Of a stretch of DNA of 33,715 bases, positions 33,700-33,715 are shown piece by piece. This DNA comes from CAWELS01 sp964468205 (GTDB lineage: Bacteria > Acidobacteriota > Terriglobia > Bryobacterales > Bryobacteraceae): the NCBI GenBank assembly GCA_964468205.1, contig CAYXVG010000065.1, positions 1 to 33,715 on the forward strand. The letters run 5' to 3'. Each line of letters begins with the position of its first letter. Within the stretch, counting starts at the first letter, position 1. The position numbers and the translations under genes are program-made. Under the pieces are notes generated by a model. It searched no databases, was not told the origin of the DNA, and saw only the letters and a list, made by a program, of their open reading frames with translations.

Positions 33700-33715
33700 T
33701 TGTTTCCTTTCGTTC

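Overview
The window is GC-rich bacterial chromosome with dense, short-gapped genes and no rRNA, tRNA, CRISPR array or intact insertion sequence that I can see. The gene mix suggests an Acidobacteriota lineage of the Solibacter/Bryobacter type: a Pkn kinase fused to TolB-like and TPR parts, S46 and M64 peptidases, several twin-arginine-tagged TIM-barrel sugar enzymes, GH3 with a PA14 insert, and a sulfatase remnant. This placement is inferred from content; no marker gene proves it.

Layout. 1-3838 (minus): an exported S46 dipeptidyl-peptidase, cut at its last few codons by the window edge, and an M64-type metallopeptidase with an N-terminal c-type haem domain. 3921-8089 (plus): a signal-less peptidoglycan-binding/lysozyme-fold protein, then a membrane Ser/Thr kinase with TPRs and a small secreted protein. 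8138-13676: a carbohydrate block (DapA-like aldolase, enolase-superfamily dehydratase/racemase and GH5 glycosidase on minus; hydroxypyruvate-isomerase-like protein and aldo/keto reductase on plus). All five carry export signals, four of them twin-arginine-like. 13680-16632: a DUF3142 protein and a large exported helical protein, apparently coupled; the first seems to start at AUA. 16732-19491: MBL hydrolase (YycJ/WalJ type), purB and an O-methyltransferase. 19492-20078: an orphan receiver-domain protein behind an unusual repeat-rich control region. 20124-20569: an eroded sulfatase pseudogene. 20619-25421 (minus): GH3 lipoprotein, exported sugar isomerase/epimerase, membrane-anchored protein and alpha/beta hydrolase, the last three with 1-nt gaps. 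25990-28905 (minus): cyclopropane-fatty-acid synthase, a doubtful small ORF, a two-TM protein and a divergent NAD synthase, linked by start/stop overlaps. 29161-33699 (minus): an arsenite-resistance operon arsD-arsA-acr3-usp in overlapping order.

How they work together. The ars operon encodes a metallochaperone, two-halved ATPase and ACR3 carrier, followed by a tandem universal stress protein. Its ArsD is fused to an AhpD-like domain that keeps the Glu-Cys-Cys-His relay, which is the best candidate here for undescribed biology. The carbohydrate blocks look like a periplasmic glycan and sugar-acid degradation system in which normally cytoplasmic enzyme families have been given export signals. 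Two genes (DUF3142 and usp) have strong ribosome binding sites ahead of AUA and ACG codons with no usable ATG/GTG/TTG, so they have either non-canonical starts or base errors at the start codon.
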